The notes under the pieces: model-generated
The model's input: the letters and a program-made list of their open reading frames with translations, nothing else
Told to the model about the DNA's origin: nothing
Databases searched by the model: none
Part shown: positions 1 through 11,307 of the stretch, one piece after another
Position numbering within the stretch: position 1 is the first letter of the stretch
How the letters are laid out: the number at the start of each line of letters is the position of its first letter
Program-made: the position numbers and the translations under genes
Assembly: GCA_000226015.1 (NCBI GenBank)
Contig: JH152945.1
Location: 13,552 to 51,455 of the forward strand
Direction of reading: 5' to 3'
Length of the DNA: 37,904 nt
Source: Mnemiopsis leidyi
Taxonomy: Eukaryota > Ctenophora > Tentaculata > Lobata > Bolinopsidae

Positions 1-285
1 TGTCTAAACTTGGCGCGTGCAATTTTCAATCGTGGCTGCATCGAACGGCTGCGTGAATTCGCGCGTCTGATTTTACACTTGTAGAACAACTAACCGAAAT
101 TACGTCTGGTACGAGGTTGCGTATTTTGATTCCTCATTCCTGAGGGTTTAATGACAATAAGCGACGGCAAGATACGGGAAATTCAGCGGTCGCCTGACAC
201 AATGAAAACGGCCGCAATTCTTGTTTTTCTTCGTTTGCTTCTCTAATGCCATTTTAAAATAATGCTTCTATTTACGATAGCAAGG
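1..285. other. Upstream region of RSL24D1, no gene recognised
   Basis: No coding exon or RNA is recognised here. The stretch ends in a pyrimidine-rich run and an AG at 279-280, five bases before the RSL24D1 start codon. It is therefore intron-like or outron-like immediately upstream of the gene. Confidence 0.5.
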
Positions 286-1216
286 ATGCGGATTGAAAAG
301 TGTTATTTCTGCTCTTCTAACATCTACCCAGGGCATGGAATCAACTTTGTTCGCAACGATTGTAAGGTTGGTCTGATGTGGATGCTATTAATTTTCTTCA
401 TTGACATCTATATTATCATATATCGATTTTAGTCCGTCATGTCACACATGTTTTGGTCATATTTAAAACTATATCCGCAAGACGTGTTGAGAACACCCGA
501 TTTCTGCCATGTAGAACTGCAGCTTAATACTCAGTTTTATTGATAAGCTGCAAAAGACCAAGAGTCTTCTGTTTAACCCCATTAGACCAAACACAATTCC
601 ATCGTTAAATAGTTACATAACTGAAGATACTTTCAGATGTTCAGATTTTGCCGGTCAAAGTGTCACAAGGCATTCAAGATGAAGAGAAATCCTCGAAAAG
701 TTAAATGGACTAAGGCTTTCCGAAAATCACACGGAAAAGAATTGGCGATTGTAAGTTGTTTTTCACAGACAAGGTCACATTCTTACTTTGCTTTAACACG
801 AGCGTATTCTTTTACTTCAATTACTCAGTTTCTTTCACTTCCAATTTCCATGCCTAAAACTTCTTATTATCTCAATTATTAAACTTATTTTTCTCCAGGA
901 TTCAACCTTTGAATTAGAAAAGAAGAGAAACGTTCCAGTAAAATACAACAGAGAACTTTGGCAAAACACAATTCACGCCATGAAGCGAATTCAAGAGATA
1001 AGATCGCGAAGACAGAACCAATTTATCAAACAGAGACTGAAGGCAGGCAAGAAACTCGAACTGAAGGACGATGAAAAAGAGGTAAACCAACACATACATC
1101 TCATTGAGCCCAGAGTAACAGAAGAAGAGATGTATAACGCAGCTCTCAACAAAACGAAAGAGAAACTCAAAGAGAAACAGAAAGTGTTGGAGGTTGAGTC
1201 AATGGATATGGACTGA
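286..1216 (+). CDS. RSL24D1: Ribosome biogenesis protein RSL24D1 (RLP24), 3 exons
   Basis: Nucleolar eL24-like factor that occupies the eL24 site on pre-60S particles and is later exchanged for eL24. The exons 286-366, 637-750 and 899-1216 join in phase 0 to 170 residues; the human protein has 163. The start MRIEKCYFC, the CxxC plus FCxxKC zinc-binding cysteines and the [17 protein letters not shown] stretch are family hallmarks. The C-terminal half is a long charged helix, unlike eL24 itself. An AG acceptor lies five bases before the ATG, and a poly(A) signal AATAAA lies at 1284-1289. Intron 1 contains an inverted repeat (GCAGCTTA..TAAGCTGC near 530-580) that could belong to a small RNA, but I could not complete a structure. 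UCHL5 follows on the same strand about 525 bases downstream. Confidence 0.96.
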
Positions 1217-1741
1217 TTCACCGGTCGCGGTCCGTGTCGTGGTGTTTACAGTGATGTATTGTTCGGTCGGCTAAGATTACAGAAATAAAGAAGATAAGAG
1301 ACCCGACAAAAAAGAACCTGACTATCATGTTGAAAAGTTTCATCTGTCTCAGATTAATCAAAAACATCTGATTGCATTGTACAATTCTGAGTTTACATGA
1401 GCTAGCAGTCCGGCCCTCTGGGGTATTTATTGTTGTATTAAAGTGTAATTTTTGTTTTCGTTTTATGACATTTATCTTTTCTTAAAATATCTTACCAAGC
1501 CAAACTGACCCCCCTTCAGTAACTGAGATTACTCAGTTAGATTCCAAAGTGTGTTAGCTTTTTATTCCCAAAATTGACACCTCAATTATGAATCGCCTTC
1601 AAAGAACTATGTGAGGAATGAATATTGGTTGGAATCCAACCTCAAAATATGGCATTTTAGAAATTTTGAATAGTATCCCTCTATTCGCCAGGCTATAAAC
1701 CTATTTATTCAGTTAGCATGTGATAGAAAGAAGTAAAAGTG

Positions 1742-4533
1742 ATGGCAGTGAATGGACAGTGGTGCTTGATTGAGTCTGACCCGGGTGTTTTCAGCGAGCT
1801 CATCAAGGAATTTGGTTAGTTTCTCGCACTAAGAAATTATGGTTCAAATTTGTTAATTGTTTATAAATTCCTCAAACTCACCGAAAATACTTTTGACCTT
1901 TCTACACCTTAATGTATCATTAGGAAGTTACATTATCCTGATCAATTTTACATAGCAATGTATCTTAATCAATTGTACATGGTAATGTATCCTTATCAAT
2001 TGTACATTGTAATGTATCTTTATCAACTGTACATGGTAATGTATCTTTATAACTTGTAATGATACATTACGGTTGACGGTGTAACGTTTTTTAATCAAAA
2101 TAATAATACAGGTTGTAACGGTTTGCAAGTCGAAGAACTATGGTCGCTTGACGAGTCAGCATTTACTGATCTGAAGTGAGTGTAAGTAGTTTTTTATCAA
2201 ATTTTTGCTACCCTGAAATTATGTTTTCGTATTCGAATCACGTGATTAGGTTTCATGTCTCATTTAACCTGATTATTTTTTATGTTTTATTGAGATAACC
2301 TGATTTTTTTGAAATTTGGAATCTGATGTAAATTTGTTTTGATGCGACAGTATTTTTTAGCAATTTCAACAAACGCTGTTCACTACATTCAGGCCAATAT
2401 ACGGGTTGATATTTCTCTTCAAATGGAAGGGAGACAGCGAGGAGCAAGGAAAAGTTTTATACGGAGACACAGAAGTTTTCTTCGCTAAACAGGTTAAAAT
2501 TCTTCCTTCTTTGTTTCTGTTCCAAAATTTGAAATAAGTATCTATGATTCGGATTGATTTGATCGCTTCAGTAAAACAGAGTATAATCGTTTATATTTCT
2601 GACGATAGAAGCGTAAAATAAAGAACTGAATATTGGCTTAGCGTTTGAATAGTGCTAGGTTTCATACCTCTTCTACAATTTTCACGATTTAGGGCGAAAC
2701 ATTTTCTCTTAACTTCGCATGATTTCTTATTTATGTTAAGGTAAAGATCTGGTTTTGAACATTCCATTCAAATTTTTTATAATCCGCCTTCCCCTCAGGT
2801 TATCAACAATGCCTGCGCTACCCAAGCTATCATCAGTGTACTGTTGAACATTCAAAACCCCGAAATTAAAATTGGTAAGTTGAAACATTGAATTCTCTTA
2901 ACTTGCTTTTTCTGCACTCTTTGCCGCATGGCGAGCACGATGTTCGTCAGGCCTTTCAGATGTGCTAAATTAAGTATAAGATTAATTACCCAACGTTTCC
3001 ATTATGATTCTCTGGGCAGTCCTCTTTTAACAATTCCTTCTACCAAAAAGCTCAACCGCGACAAAATATTTAGTAACCAATTATAGGTATCTAAAACCAA
3101 TAACCAGCTTGAAATTAACTAGTAACGATCATTTCAATCAGGTGACACACTAACGCAGTTCAAGGAATTTACATCTTCCTTCGACCCCGCCCTGAAAGGA
3201 ATGTCCTTGACAAACGCAGATCGGTTAAGAGAAGTACACAACAGTTTTGCAAGACAGAACATGTTTGAGTTCGACAGCAAGATCCCTGAGAAGGACGATG
3301 ATGTTTATCACTTTGTCGCGTTTGTCCCTTACAAAGGTCAGTTTTTATTTTAGAGTGTAAGTCAGAAATCTCACTGCTTTAATTTAACTTGCGCATCATC
3401 TGCACTAATGTAATCCTAATAACTGATGCTAAGTCCTGCCCTGAGTTTGTCCCAATATCAAGATCGTGAATCCGATACTTCCAGGTCGAGTCTACGAGTT
3501 GGACGGCTTAAAGCCTGGACCAATAGACCACGGCTCATACACAGATGACTGGATTAGTGTAGTCCGACCTCTCCTACAAACTCGTATCGCTAAACATGCA
3601 GCAACTGAAATAACGTTTAACTTGATGGCGGTGGTGGGTGACAAATTGTTGGATTTGCAGAAACAATTGGAGAGTGTGATGGGGGATGAGGCGTTTGTGG
3701 GCGACATAAAGGAGAAGATAAGAGTTGAGGAGGAAAAACGAGCTAATTACAAGGTGATTACTTATTGGGTTGTTAGGAACGAGCAGTGGAGTGATTTTCC
3801 TGTTCATTTAATTTATGTGCACTCTTTGCCGCATGGCGAGCACGATGTTCGTCAGGCCTTTCAGATGTGCTAAATTAAGTTTTATAAGATTAATTACCCA
3901 ACGTTTCCATTATGATTCTCTGGGCAGTCCTCTTTAAACAAAGCCAGCTCTTGTATTAATCTTCCAGCGGGTCGATATTCATCGCCCATCACCAAGCACA
4001 TTACTAATTCTTCGATCATTCCAGATAGAAAACATAAGACGGAAACACAACTACTTGCCTTTGATCATGGAGATGCTCAAGATCCTATCAGAGAAAGGAA
4101 TGTTGCTCCCTCTCACCCTTAAGGTTAGTGACTAGACTTGTGATCCACAGCTGGTCACAGTCAGTAGACAACTTTACGTACGCCGCAGCGCCCTTTGGCT
4201 GTAGAGTCGCTCTTGCTGTGAGCGCAATTCTGGACAACTTTTTTAATTTTAGGCGCGCACTTCGTTACACATCCGCTTGTGGTGATGTGATGCGTAATTG
4301 TATTTTACCCCTTGTACAAAGAATTTTACCGCCGTTTATGCACAGGGCTATCCTCTGTTTTACCAATTTCTATAACATACCTCTATTTTCAAAACCATCT
4401 CGGGTTTTCTTATCTGTCCCTAAATTGACCCCTTCATGAACACAAGACGTCTAGACTAACTGAAATGCAATATCAGGCTAAGGAAAAGATTGCTGCTAAG
4501 GACGCCCCGAAGAAAGAAAGTTCCTTGTCATAA
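1742..4533 (+). CDS. UCHL5: Ubiquitin C-terminal hydrolase L5 (Uch37), 8 exons
   Basis: Cysteine deubiquitinase that binds the 19S proteasome through RPN13/ADRM1, and INO80 through NFRKB. The exons are 1742-1814, 2112-2175, 2393-2492, 2799-2874, 3142-3336, 3485-3753, 4025-4123 and 4477-4533. All join in frame to 310 residues (human 329). The UCH catalytic residues are present: Q79 (FFAKQ), C85 (NNACATQ), H161 (VYHF) and D176 (YELDG), each three residues before the human numbering. The C terminus keeps the ULD-type ENIRRKHNYLP segment and a lysine-rich tail that binds RPN13. The start MAVNGQWCLIESDPG matches the family N terminus. Acceptor-like AGs lie 17-30 bases upstream. Introns 3, 4 and 6 carry H/ACA-snoRNA-like repeats and intron 1 a minisatellite. 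No AATAAA is seen; an ATTAAA overlaps the stop. Confidence 0.96.
1910..2062 (+). repeat. About 31-bp minisatellite in UCHL5 intron 1
   Basis: Four to five imperfect units containing AATGTATC..TATCAA..TGTACATGG follow one another. The array lies wholly in the intron, so any reading frame across it is an artefact. Confidence 0.85.
2563..2680 (+). ncRNA. Putative H/ACA snoRNA family B, copy 1 (UCHL5 intron 3)
   Basis: The 118-base element is repeated at 6971-7088. The 5' hairpin closes with CGCTTC/GAAGCG. A hinge AAAATA fits the H box ANANNA. The 3' hairpin closes with AGAA/TTCT and is followed by ACA and exactly three bases. The inner 3' stem TAGC/GCTA is TAGT/ACTA in the other copy, a base-pair-preserving double change. 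The rRNA target was not determined. Confidence 0.72.
2914..3035 (+). ncRNA. Putative H/ACA snoRNA family A, copy 1 (UCHL5 intron 4)
   Basis: One of four near-identical elements of about 125 bases. The outer 5' stem is GCAC/GTGC. An AAATTA hinge fits box H. The 3' hairpin has CCCA/TGGG and TAAGA/TCTTTTA-type pairing, then ACA plus three bases. This copy lacks four bases just after the hinge, in the AAGTTTTATAAG stretch. Sequence identity to the other copies stops at the predicted RNA ends. Confidence 0.7.
3819..3943 (+). ncRNA. Putative H/ACA snoRNA family A, copy 2 (UCHL5 intron 6)
   Basis: Same fold as copy 1: GCAC/GTGC outer stem, AAATTA hinge, terminal ACA at 3938-3940. It lies in the intron after 3753. 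The reading frame that seems to extend the UCHL5 exon into it is read-through past the donor site. Confidence 0.72.
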
Positions 4534-4858
4534 TTAAATGAACATTTATCTAAGATATCGCTGACCGTCAGCGATGGGACTCCATGTTTCTTTTTCGTAC
4601 TTTAGCCTTTCCCGTTTGTTTTGATATTTTGCATTAACAGAGCTTTTTTGTGGTTAACAGAGCTTTTTTGTGGTTAAGACCCAGAATTTATTGTAAGTTT
4701 TTTGATTTAAATGTTCTATTGCAATGTAATTATATATTTGAAATATGAATTGAAACCATGTTAAAATTGTCCCTCTTTCTAACGAAATTTCACTCAGACG
4801 CCCCTTCTCTTTCTCCCATCGCCCTTGAAGAGCCATTATCATTTAGAGATAGGTCACC

Positions 4859-5771
4859 ATGTCACCCGTCAGATCACCCAAGAAGATACGACTGGACATG
4901 CCGCAAGCGTGGTTGTCTTCACGGGGCTACGTCAAACTAGCAGTCGAGGGAAACATCGCCGCTGGGAAATCTACATTTCTCAAGCTGATGTCAGAGGAGG
5001 GAGGTTTAAAGATGTGTCCGGAACCGGTGATTGACTGGACTCACATAAAGTTGGACAAGGAGGTCGACCAGGGTGCTGAGAACAACCTCCTGGCAAAGTT
5101 TTACGATAACCCAAAACGTTGGGCACTTACGTTCCAGAACTACGCTATATTTAGTCGAGTAAAGAACCAGCCGAAGTTGGAGTTCGAAGATCGGGGAGTG
5201 TACCTGTGCGAGCGGAGCGTGTTTAGCGACCGGCTGGTGTTCGGTAGAAACGGGCTGAAGACAAACATCATGACTCCGCTCGAATACAGCCTCTATTGCA
5301 AGTGGCACTCTTTTCTTACCGACAACAACTCTGAGACTGACGTGAGTTATGACTAATTGCGTGGATTACTTAGATAATTACGAATTATTATTTTAATAGC
5401 TTAAAACATCTCATCATCGAATTTCTCAACTATGTGTGAATTCGCCAATTTCTTAACATAATTCCCCACTTCAGGTTGACGGTTTTATCTACCTGCGATG
5501 TAGCCCAGAGATCTGCATGAAGCGGCTAGAAAAGAGAGGGCGAGAGGAAGAAGACTCAGTTCCTCAAGACTATCTCGACCAAATAAACGATCGCCATGAG
5601 GAGTGGTTCATCAAGAAACTCGATCTACCTGAAAACATCCGCCAGAAACCGACTCTAGTGGTAGACTGTTCCGGTGATCTTATCAACGATCTCGAGCAGA
5701 GACGGAAAACTTTGAAGGAGGTATTGGACTTTGCTGGTTTGATTAGCAAACCGAAAGTTAGCGGATGTTGA
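4859..5771 (+). CDS. Deoxynucleoside kinase (dCK/dGK/TK2 family), first tandem copy
   Basis: Phosphorylates deoxynucleosides for the dNTP salvage pathway. Exons 4859-5341 and 5475-5771 join in phase 0 to 259 residues, the usual family length. Visible motifs are the P-loop GNIAAGKST (31-39), the base-contacting Glu of PEP (55), ERS (118-120) with the catalytic region, FQNYAIFSR, and the arginine-rich LID RLEKRGREEE (178-187). The IYLRCSPEIC strand precedes the LID. No clear mitochondrial presequence is seen. Substrate preference (dC, dG/dA, T or broad, as in insects) cannot be read reliably. An AG acceptor at 4845-4846 lies 12 bases before the ATG, and UCHL5 ends 325 bases upstream. The paralogue follows 650 bases downstream with four introns, whereas this gene has one. 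Confidence 0.93.
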
Positions 5772-6420
5772 TAACTTGAAGCTTATATCAGTGACTAGAT
5801 AGACTTGACCAGTTTGTAAATCGATTCCTTCGTGCTTTCAGTACTATCAGATTTTACGTCAATTTATTTCTGACCGTCGTCGATACCGAGCTTTTAACTT
5901 GTTTTGATTTGAGTCAATATTTATCTAACTTAGAGAATATATCACCGGCAATTACGCTACAGAGAGCACTGATTCTGTAATTATATGTTAATTCTTTCAA
6001 TACTAACTTACTTAAGTTTGCTAAGGTCCGTGTATCTAAAGGATGAAACTTAGATACACATCAATGACGTAGTAGCTTATACCACCAGGAGTCAACAGAT
6101 CATTTGAATTAATTTTCTATTCTGACGACCAGTAATTTCTTTCTGCATGCTGTGTTGAATTTCGTCGTATGATCGCAATAATTTTTGTTAACATGGTTCA
6201 ATAAAACAGACCAAAGAATTTGTATTTTCCAATTTATTCTCAACAAAAGCTGTTTACAATTCATACTTTTCTGTGTACATACATCTGTTTCCTTGCTTGT
6301 ACTTAAATACAGGCTTGTTTTTTCATTATAATCTAATTTATTTATAAAAATACTTTGTCTGATATTGCCATGCATTACCTCTTGTATTGTAAATCTAACC
6401 AATAATATTCTACTAGGGCT
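5772..6420. other. Intergenic region between the two kinases
   Basis: No exon or RNA is recognised. The sequence is AT-rich. It ends in a pyrimidine-containing tract and an AG at 6415-6416, four bases before the next start codon. Confidence 0.5.
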
Positions 6421-8244
6421 ATGTACTCAGCTGGTAATGGACCTCTCAAGATCTCAATAGAAGGAAACATTGCCGCAGGAAAAAGTACCTTTCTACAACT
6501 GGTCAGCAAGTACACAGACCTCAAAACGTTCCAGGTGGGATACCACTCGCGTAATCCTTGTTTTTGTTTTTAAATTATAATTGTTAGGTAGTGATTACTA
6601 CTGTTCATTTTTCTTTACAATTATTACCATTGCTGCTCAATGCGCTTAAATCGTATTGCTAATGATGTAAAAAATTTCCGCTGACGCTTCCAAATAGCAA
6701 TGACTCCAATAATTACAGTACCTGCCTGGCAGGAGCCCGTATGTGACTGGACCTCCGTCCCTCTTGAGCCAGAATGTGATCCGGGGGCTCACAAGAACCT
6801 ACTCGACAACTTCTATCTTGATCCAGCCAGATGGGGGTTGACATTCCAACAATACGTCATTTTTAGTAGAGTTAAAGGTTTCTATGAGGATAAAGAAAAC
6901 ATGTTTAACGGGCACGGGTAAGTGAAAATAGACCAAATTATACGTAGAGTATGCTTTTGAGTGTTATAGATCGCTTCAGTAAAACAGAGTATAATCGTTT
7001 ATATCTCTGACGATAGAAGCGTAAAATAAAGAACTGAATATTGGCTTAGTGTTTAACTAGCACTAGGTTTCATACCTTTTCTACAAATAAAAAGGTTTCG
7101 GAGTAATTTCTATGTTGATGGTCGTCCACAGCCTAACATTGTGCAGTGTGCACTGAAGTTGTAACAGTTCTTCAAACTAACTTTTTCTCTTATCCAGCGC
7201 GTTTCTTACGGAACGATCAGTGTGGGGCGACAGACTGGTCTTTGTCCGGAACCTGTTCAAACAGGGCGTCATGTCAGATCTGGAGTACTCGCTTTACTGC
7301 CATCAACATTCTTTCGCGTTGGAGCAGTGTCCAGATGCGTCCCCAGATGCGATACTCTATCTGAAAACTTCCCCCGAAATCTGTTTGGAGAGACTCAAAC
7401 ACCGCGGCAGAAGGTCTGTTCCATCAAAACAACATGTTGGTTTTTCCTGCATTTTTGATCTAGCAATATCTTATGTCATAAGTGATGATACCCTTAACTC
7501 TGTACACCCTGCTGACAGTGTAACCTCTAAGAAGTACTGACGACAACTGACAAACATATATATTCAGTAAACAGTTACACATGTGTTACCATAGCAACCT
7601 CTATTTCAGTGAGGAGATAAGCGTTACACTGGAGTATTTGAGACAGATACACCAGCGACACGAAGAGTGGCTCGTTGAAAAAACTGTCGACATTCCCCCT
7701 AGGTAGGCGCAGCTTAATCTATTCATCGTAAATGTTTCGGCACCTTCCGTTTTACGAAGTCCTTACTGGTAAGGAAGGATCCCTAATATCTATTTAAACG
7801 GTATACGGTAGTATACACGGTAGTATACACGGTAGTATACACGGTAGTATACACCAATGAATCATGCACTGTAGAGTGGAAAGGAATGCTTTTGAAACAG
7901 CCTTGTTGCTCTTTTTGCATCAAGCTAAGAGACATCAGCTAGAAGAATACACACGTGGCACTACTTTAGATTTCACACTGCTGTGGTGCAATCTATAGGA
8001 ACACTTGTGTTACACCATCTTTAGAATTAGCGTATCCCCGCCGCCTGAAATGATGACACCGCAGTGTTGACTTGTAAAAGCCTATAATCCAGAGTTTAAA
8101 GACATGAAACGTTTCAGTTTAGCAAAAGTACCGGTCCTGGTGGTGGACTGTACGAAGAATCTCATTAAAGACGACCAGTATCGACACGAGGTGTTTGAGA
8201 AGCTCAATTGTTTCACCAAATCTCTTCAAAAGCACGAACAGTGA
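6421..8244 (+). CDS. Deoxynucleoside kinase (dCK/dGK/TK2 family), second tandem copy, 5 exons
   Basis: Exons 6421-6534, 6733-6917, 7198-7413, 7610-7702 and 8118-8244 join in frame to 244 residues. Motifs are the P-loop GNIAAGKST (15-23), QEPVCDW (the Glu that contacts the base), ERSVWGDR (from about 105), ILYLKTSPEIC, the LID RLKHRGRRSEE, and a C-terminal VPVLVVDC strand that matches TLVVDC of the neighbour. The acceptor of exon 5 (after 8117) was chosen because only that frame restores the conserved strand. Divergence from the first copy is high and intron number differs, so the duplication is not recent. Intron 2 carries an H/ACA-like snoRNA and intron 3 a C/D snoRNA with an 18S guide. No function beyond nucleoside salvage is implied. 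Confidence 0.92.
6971..7088 (+). ncRNA. Putative H/ACA snoRNA family B, copy 2 (second kinase, intron 2)
   Basis: Same length as the copy at 2563-2680 (118 bases), with CGCTTC/GAAGCG 5' stem, AAAATA hinge, AGAA/TTCT 3' stem and ACA at 7083-7085. The differences are few. The pair of changes in the inner 3' stem keeps pairing (TAGT/ACTA against TAGC/GCTA). Confidence 0.72.
7477..7545 (+). ncRNA. Box C/D snoRNA, SNORD61-like 18S guide (second kinase, intron 3)
   Basis: Box C GTGATGA lies at 7482-7488, D' CTGA at 7512-7515 and D CTGA at 7537-7540. The 12 bases CCTCTAAGAAGT before box D are the exact complement of the 18S rRNA stretch ACTTCTTAGAGG. The fifth-base rule points to the U in ACUU, the site known as human Um1442, guided by SNORD61. 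The rRNA sequence is recalled, not searched. Confidence 0.75.
7798..7856 (+). repeat. Short tandem repeat, about 14-bp unit, in kinase intron 4
   Basis: The unit ACGGTAGTATACAC repeats about four times. It lies in the intron and has no coding role. Confidence 0.85.
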
Positions 8245-9590
8245 CCTCATCAGAGCAGCAGTGACGTCATCATAGAGTAAAGTACAGTTTTGTAGTATTC
8301 TAATTTTTTGTTTAAATTAATTTCGTCGGTCAGAGAAGCGTGTAACTTAATTTTTCTGTAATCCTACATCCAATGTCAGTCAGTAATATCTGTTGAAGTA
8401 AGTTTGATGTATGTCGTAGTTGTTGTAGAATGGTTAGAATGCCAGTTCTCAAATGTATCCACCCATAAACATCTGGAAGGAATATCGTGTATTTTGCTAG
8501 GCTGATGCGAATCAAAAGGACGGATTTTCAGTTTTGCTTGTTGACCCTATTGTTTTTTACCACATGACTGTTTAGCAATTTATGTATCAGCCATTATTTT
8601 TTAAGTTTAAATCGTCTTTTTTTACCGGGGGGCCGTATTATCTAACTAGAGTGCCAGAGGTTTTATATAAAATATGCCTAGGCCTAGGTTCTAGATGCAT
8701 AATTAATCGGTTTAGATTCCGAAATCGTTAAAATTAGTGACAATTTCCATACATTTATTATGGAAATCTGCATGGTATTTTTACAATTAATTCATGTTCG
8801 TTCGAATTTGATTTAATGTTTACACGTATTTAATTTATAACGAATTTTTATCTTTTTATGACGTATCCTGTTTGCAGATTATTAAAATTAATTAAATACT
8901 TCCTGTTATCTGTATTCTTATTTCATAGTATATCATATCAGTACTGAGTACCAATACGCTTAGCTTTTCATTTATCTCCACTACGATGATAATAATTACG
9001 GAGGGTAACCTCATTTGACATTTCCTTACCCCAGCTGGCCTTATCGAAGCTGAGACAAGTGCACATACTTGTTTCAGTCAAAGTAGCGCCAAAAACAACT
9101 GTATCCAAAAGGTCACGTGACGTTAACATGACGTTACGTATCACCCAGGAGACAGACAAAATATTTACTTGTGTTCGGCTAATCGAATCGGGGCAAATAC
9201 AACTTGTTTACTCCCATTAAATTTGTTATTCGAAACACCTAAATTTTTGTATCTGACCCGTTAATAAATGTTTGATAACTTAACTATTAATTCTTCATAG
9301 CCAGATAATGAACTAAATTTTGTCTGCTCAGAGATCGAAAGAACCCAATTTATGATCCCACAGCGCTTATCTGACAGGTTAGTGAGATAAAAATAGTTTT
9401 TATTGTTCCTGCACATGTCGCGAAGAAAAGCTCTTAACTTCTCCATGTATAAGACCGCTGCAGGACATAGTGCTAGAAAAGGTCCCAGTTACGTTGTGGG
9501 GGTAAGGAGCGTAGAGTGGAGATATCTCTCATGCCAGTATTGCCTACATACAGTTTTCAGAATACGCTGTATGTTTTACTTATATATGGA
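8245..9590. other. Gene-poor intergenic region
   Basis: No convincing exon, RNA or repeat is seen on either strand. It separates the kinase pair from the snoRNA host gene and presumably contains the promoter of the latter. I could not identify promoter elements. Confidence 0.5.
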
Positions 9591-10048
9591 AGATAAGTAA
9601 AGCTCCTATTTTCAGATTATCTACACAATGTGCTGCCCATTACCTGAGCTGACTGTTTCGGGGTGAGTCAAGGTTAAAAAGCCTTAAATCAATTTCCTGT
9701 TAATTTTGTCGCTGCGACAAGATCGATTATTTGTTGAACAGTTTCAATGAATTTTGCACTCTTGTCAGATAAAGCTATTGTGACAATTCTCAAATAATGC
9801 GGCCTTGAATTTAACTCGGTTCATGGTTTGTGGAAGTAGTTTGTCTCACACACGATTTGTGCTATATTATAGGAGTGTTAGCTTTTACACTTTTCAGTGT
9901 TATAGTTTTTGTCATAATTATCATTTTCTTTCAGGACACAAAGATAGCTTCTACGAATAACCACGTTTCTCAGGGCTGATTTTTACTTAGCTGAATATGG
10001 TAGGTTAATTACATTACTGGGTCTCAAATTTACTTCTTTGTGATCTTA

Positions 10049-10122
10049 TTTTTGTGATGACCGAAATAACTTTCGTTCTACTGTATGAACCATGGAGAAA
10101 ATCCAATATCGCTCTGAATGTA
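10049..10122 (+). ncRNA. Box C/D snoRNA, SNORD59-like, copy 1
   Basis: Box C GTGATGA is at 10054-10060 and box D CTGA at 10114-10117. The internal guide AACTTTCGTTCT precedes a degenerate D' (CTGT) and is the complement of the conserved 18S stretch AGAACGAAAGT. The fifth base points to the A before C, consistent with human Am1031. Confidence 0.78.
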
Positions 10123-10548
10123 CTTTCTTGATAATAGCTAATCTCTGTAAAATGTTCAACTTTTCACCACCTATAATTTCAGGGACAACTGCCGTGTATC
10201 CTTGGTGGAATTTTCAAACTTAAGGTAAGAAATTGTCGTGGGTATCTCTTCCGCTTTTTGTTTCGTTCGGAAAGCACGATGAGGCCTTTAAAGGCTAACG
10301 AAAAAAAAAGTTGAAAGACCATGATCACTGTTGATTGTGATACATTGCGCGAAGAAATGTGTTTGTATCAACTTGAAGATGTGAATAGCGTGACATAGTT
10401 ACACATTGTTTTTCAGGACTCTGGATAATAAAGGCACCCAGGAACTATAGCTACAGGACTTCTATGCGACAGACAATTCAAAGCATTGCTGGTGCGTATT
10501 TATTTCTGCTATAGTTATCGGATGGTGTCTAAGTCATAGTAATAGTTA

Positions 10549-10622
10549 GATTTGTGATGACCGAAATAACTTTCGTTCTACTGTATGAACCATGGAGAAA
10601 ATCCAATATCGCTCTGAAGTCT
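10549..10622 (+). ncRNA. Box C/D snoRNA, SNORD59-like, copy 2
   Basis: Practically identical to copy 1 over its length: box C 10554-10560, box D 10614-10617. It lies in a different intron of the same host gene. Confidence 0.78.
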
Positions 10623-10862
10623 GAATTGCTCATACATTTAAGTTATAGCTCACTTTTAAAGATAAAATTCTTACCTGATACATTAGCAGGATCAGTTTTG
10701 TTCTGCTCTCATAGTTGCAGCGCTTTGTGCATTTCTTGGATTTGTCATTTGACTATATGTATGCGGGATGGCTTTCAAGTGGGATTCCTATGAAGACAAC
10801 TTAAAATTCCTCCTCGTTAAAGGTGTGTTATATTTACTTGTAAAAACTTCTAGATCGCTCCG

Positions 10863-10929
10863 TTATATGAGGAAATGTATTTGATATCTACAAAGACCGT
10901 GAGGACTATACCTTACTCATCTGACCTAA
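10863..10929 (+). ncRNA. Weak box C/D snoRNA candidate
   Basis: A C-box-like ATGAGGA near 10867 and a CTGA at 10921-10924 lie in an intron where a snoRNA would be expected. Box C is poor, no stem is evident and no target is recognised. Confidence 0.28.
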
Positions 10930-11098
10930 TCTGAACTTATACATTTCAACCGATAGAAAGCATGTGGACTACTTTTATCTACTTCTTGTTGCAGGGACGT
11001 TCCTGGAAGGAAGATAAGGCTGGGTATCTCATTGTACACTCTACATAAGGGGGAGGTAAGTTGGACTTCCGACTTGGATTCGGGTGGCGTGATTTATC

Positions 11099-11180
11099 CT
11101 AAAATGATGACAAATATATATTCTGAGAACTGTGGTAAATACTCAGTTCCCCATGACCATATTCTGCAATACTGATTCAA
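11099..11180 (+). ncRNA. Box C/D snoRNA, target unknown
   Basis: Box C ATGATGA is at 11104-11110, D' CTGA at 11123-11126 and D CTGA at 11172-11175. It sits in the intron after exon 10995-11055. I recognise no rRNA complement in either guide. Confidence 0.6.
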
Positions 11181-11307
11181 CCCACGTCGTCATTGACTTG
11201 TTAATCATGTTTCGTTAAGCGCGTGCTGATTAGATATTCTCTCAGGCCAGGGCTCCATGCGGTTCAGACTACTTAGATCGAAACAAATTGGTTAGTTGAC
11301 TCATGAT

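Noticed and set aside
3754-3873. Open frame continuing UCHL5 exon 6 to a stop at 3873
   Set aside because: A donor site lies at 3754 and the next exon restores the conserved IENIRRKHNYLP segment. The continuation runs into an H/ACA-like repeat that also occurs in unrelated introns.
8035-8118. C/D snoRNA at 8050 (ATGATGA) in kinase intron 4
   Set aside because: No box D follows before the exon, and no terminal stem is visible.
4859-8244. Virus-derived thymidine kinase
   Set aside because: Introns, LID motif and overall sequence fit the cellular dCK/dGK/TK2/dNK family, with nothing pointing to viral origin.
10250-10345. C/D snoRNA near 10274 (CGATGAGG) sharing GAAAGACCATGAT with 22191
   Set aside because: No proper box C and no CTGA at a suitable distance, so the shared stretch alone does not support an RNA gene.
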